A stretch of 6,709 nt of DNA, taken from positions 1-6,709 of the forward strand of contig JBJXFK010000143.1 of assembly GCA_046155505.1 (NCBI GenBank), in the 5' to 3' direction. A program made the translations under genes and the position numbers. Source of the DNA: JBJXFK01 sp046155505 (GTDB lineage Bacteria; Planctomycetota; Phycisphaerae; UBA1845; Fen-1342). The notes beneath the pieces were generated by a model. The model did no database searches. It was not told the DNA's origin and saw only the letters and a list, made by a program, of their open reading frames with translations. Positions 5,281-6,709 of the stretch are shown here, piece by piece; position 1 is the first letter of the stretch; the number at the start of each line of letters is the position of its first letter.

Positions 5281-5560
5281 TAGTTGACCCTTGTTAGACG
5301 TACGCGCACGGGAGCACCGGTCGTAATCGCGATGTGATTTCGCCGTGTTCGAAGAACGACGAATTGTCGTCGCCGAGATTTCGCCGGCGCGCGCAGAAGC
5401 GGCTGGTGTTGTGCGTTGATCTCACGGCTCGATTTTTGATCTCTCGCAACCGTTGCGGTCGGTTTCGACCTCGGTTCGCGGGTAATGGGTGTGAGGATTG
5501 CCCGACGCATCGTCGTCATGTCGGTCGGCGTTTGCGTTTCGGAACACTGCGTCGTCGAGT
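5281..5560. other. Intergenic stretch with no supported gene
   Basis: Open frames of 85-101 codons exist on both strands, but they overlap one another, have no ribosome binding site, and one begins inside a terminator loop. Their products are Arg/Thr-rich with no recognisable motif. A 5-bp inverted repeat, ACGAC/GTCGT, occurs at 5356-5370. The stretch could encode a short transcript ending at the orphan hairpin, or be the remnant of a lost gene. Confidence 0.4.
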
Positions 5561-5602
5561 GAAAACAAACGAACGCGACGGGCATCTCTAACCGTCGCGT
5601 TC
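5561..5602 (-). terminator. Intrinsic terminator of the partial secreted paralog
   Basis: The stem (5571-5581 with 5592-5602) and loop are identical to those at 3410-3441; here one more pair, C5570 with G5603, extends the stem. On the minus strand T-rich sequence (GTTTGTTTTC) follows. Confidence 0.85.
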
Positions 5603-5911
5603 GCAGAGGTGTTACAAACTCAGCGGATCCCGCGAGCGAAGCTCTCGCTCCGCTCGCGAAATCGAGAAGCGTTAGTTGCAGTTGTTACCGAAGCGAGCCA
5701 GCGTGTTGGCCAGGTCGGTCAGCACAACATCGCCGTTGGCATCGGTGTCGCCGCTGGCATTGGTCGCGCCGCTGGCGGTACCGAAATTGGCGAGCAACGT
5801 GGCGAGGTCGGTCAGGCCGACTTCGCAATCGTTGTTGAAGTCGGCATCGACGCCGGCATCATCGCAACCTGGATTCGGGCAACCGGTCGTGCATCCCGGA
5901 CCCGGCTCAGT
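5562..5911 (-). repeat. Direct repeat, copy 2: C-terminal coding end plus 3' UTR
   Basis: This is the second copy of the block at 3401-3750. It has the same order of elements and no insertions or deletions through the non-coding part. Confidence 0.9.
5631..5658 (-). repeat. Upstream 3'-UTR hairpin of the partial paralog
   Basis: CGCGAGCG (5631-5638) and CGCTCGCG (5651-5658) are the exact counterpart of the hairpin at 3470-3497, including the interior. Confidence 0.7.
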
Positions 5912-6709
5912 GTCGCAGGCATCGCCGAGGCCGTCAGCGTCGCAGTCGGCCTGATTCGGGTTGAAGTTCTCCGGGCAGTTGTCGCACGGATTGCCGACGC
6001 CGTCAGCGTCGTTGTCCGTGTTGTCGCCGAGACCTTGGCCGGGGCACAGGTCGCAGGCATCGCCGTGACCGTCGCCGTCGCCGTCTTCCTGGTTCGGATC
6101 GGCGATGTCGGGACACCCGTCCTGCGCGTTGCAGACGCCGTCCCCGTCGTTGTCGGTGCAAGCGCCGTCCGCCCACAGGCGGCAGGCGAAGCTGCGAATC
6201 GGTGCAGTCACGGCATCAACGACGAAACCGCCGACAAAGGTGTCGAGGGCCGGGGGCAACTGCGGGAAGTTCGGATCGACGGTCGTCTGGAACTGCCAGA
6301 TGAACGGATCGACGCCCGGCGCACCCGGCGGCGTGCCGCCGCTGGTGTTGCCGATGCCGAAGTACGAGGGGCCGACGGTGCTCGCGCCAGCGATCACCGT
6401 GCTATAGGAGTAGCCGAAATCGGTGAGACCGTCGGCGTCGAGATCGGGGCCATTCATTGAAATGGTTCCGCCGAGATTCGGATCTTCGAGATCGGCGAGA
6501 ACCTCGAAGTGGGCCGAATTCGGGGTTGTAACAGGACCGAGGACGTACGCCCCGAGCAACTGGCGCAGGTTGTTCGGATCGGCCGGATTGGTGTTCGGAT
6601 CGTTGGGGTCGGCCGCACCGAGCGCGCCGCCGTTGTCATTGTCATAGATCGCGAAAACGTACTGCTGTGCCTGGCCGGCACGCAACACATAGCTGAACGA
6701 AATGCCGTT
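5672..6709 (-). CDS. Secreted TSP3/dockerin-like protein, paralog, N-terminus outside window
   Basis: The reading frame runs to the window edge without a start, leaving 345 residues that begin NGISFSYVLRAGQAQQYVF and match NGISVSSVV...FIFALYDNDNGG of the paralog at its residues 88-114. The missing part should therefore be about 87 residues with a signal peptide. Shared blocks include YDNDNGGALGAADPNDPNT, RQLLGA, LEDPNLG, GPDLDADG.TDFGYSYS and CRLWADGACTDNDGDG. The region between DFGYSYS and the TSP3 repeats differs strongly, with small length differences. TSP3 repeats and the cysteine-rich linker follow, then the dockerin-like tail; the last 78 residues are identical to the paralog, while the stop is TAA instead of TGA. 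A GTG at 6688 is only an internal codon. Function is unknown; an exported, calcium-stabilised surface or matrix protein is likely. Confidence 0.85.
   Translation of the reverse strand, partial: NGISFSYVLRAGQAQQYVFAIYDNDNGGALGAADPNDPNTNPADPNNLRQLLGAYVLGPVTTPNSAHFEVLADLEDPNLGGTISMNGPDLDADGLTDFGYSYSTVIAGASTVGPSYFGIGNTSGGTPPGAPGVDPFIWQFQTTVDPNFPQLPPALDTFVGGFVVDAVTAPIRSFACRLWADGACTDNDGDGVCNAQDGCPDIADPNQEDGDGDGHGDACDLCPGQGLGDNTDNDADGVGNPCDNCPENFNPNQADCDADGLGDACDTEPGPGCTTGCPNPGCDDAGVDADFNNDCEVGLTDLATLLANFGTASGATNASGDTDANGDVVLTDLANTLARFGNNCN

Noticed and set aside
5280..5585. Minus-strand open frame of 101 codons between the paralogs
   Set aside because: Its start lies in the loop of a terminator, no ribosome binding site is present, and the product shows no motif. 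A short transcript here is still possible.

Overview
The window looks like a piece of a GC-rich genome of a Planctomycetota bacterium, probably from the Phycisphaerae side. This is inferred from two long secreted paralogs with thrombospondin type 3 calcium repeats and a C-terminal dockerin-like tail (LTDLATLLANFG), a style typical of planctomycete exported proteins. No RNA gene, CRISPR array, transposase or integrase was seen.

Layout. Positions 1-82 hold a short palindromic element. Three plus-strand genes follow: a small FmdB-type zinc-ribbon protein with a repetitive charged tail (83-502), a Nudix-fold protein with a degenerate catalytic box (533-934), and a PilZ-receiver-Hpt signalling protein (1162-2262). 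The last converges, with 3 bp between stop codons, on a minus-strand gene for a helical protein of unknown function (2266-3324). The remainder is minus strand: a complete secreted TSP3/dockerin-like protein (3511-4800), an intergenic stretch of about 770 bp (4801-5571), and its tandem paralog (5672 to the window edge, missing its N-terminus).

How the parts relate. The two paralogs differ through the middle of the protein but share a C-terminal block of 78 identical residues and a nearly identical 3' untranslated region containing two hairpins and a T-tract. A third hairpin, with the same loop and flanking box but a different and still perfectly paired stem, lies alone in the intergenic region. 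This family of 3' elements is the most unusual structure in the window. The signalling protein keeps its c-di-GMP-binding and receiver residues, but its Hpt-like domain has arginine where the phosphorylated histidine should be. Two gene ends (934 and 2260-2268) have their stop codons inside inverted repeats. There is no obvious shared pathway; this reads as ordinary chromosome with a tandemly duplicated secreted-protein locus.
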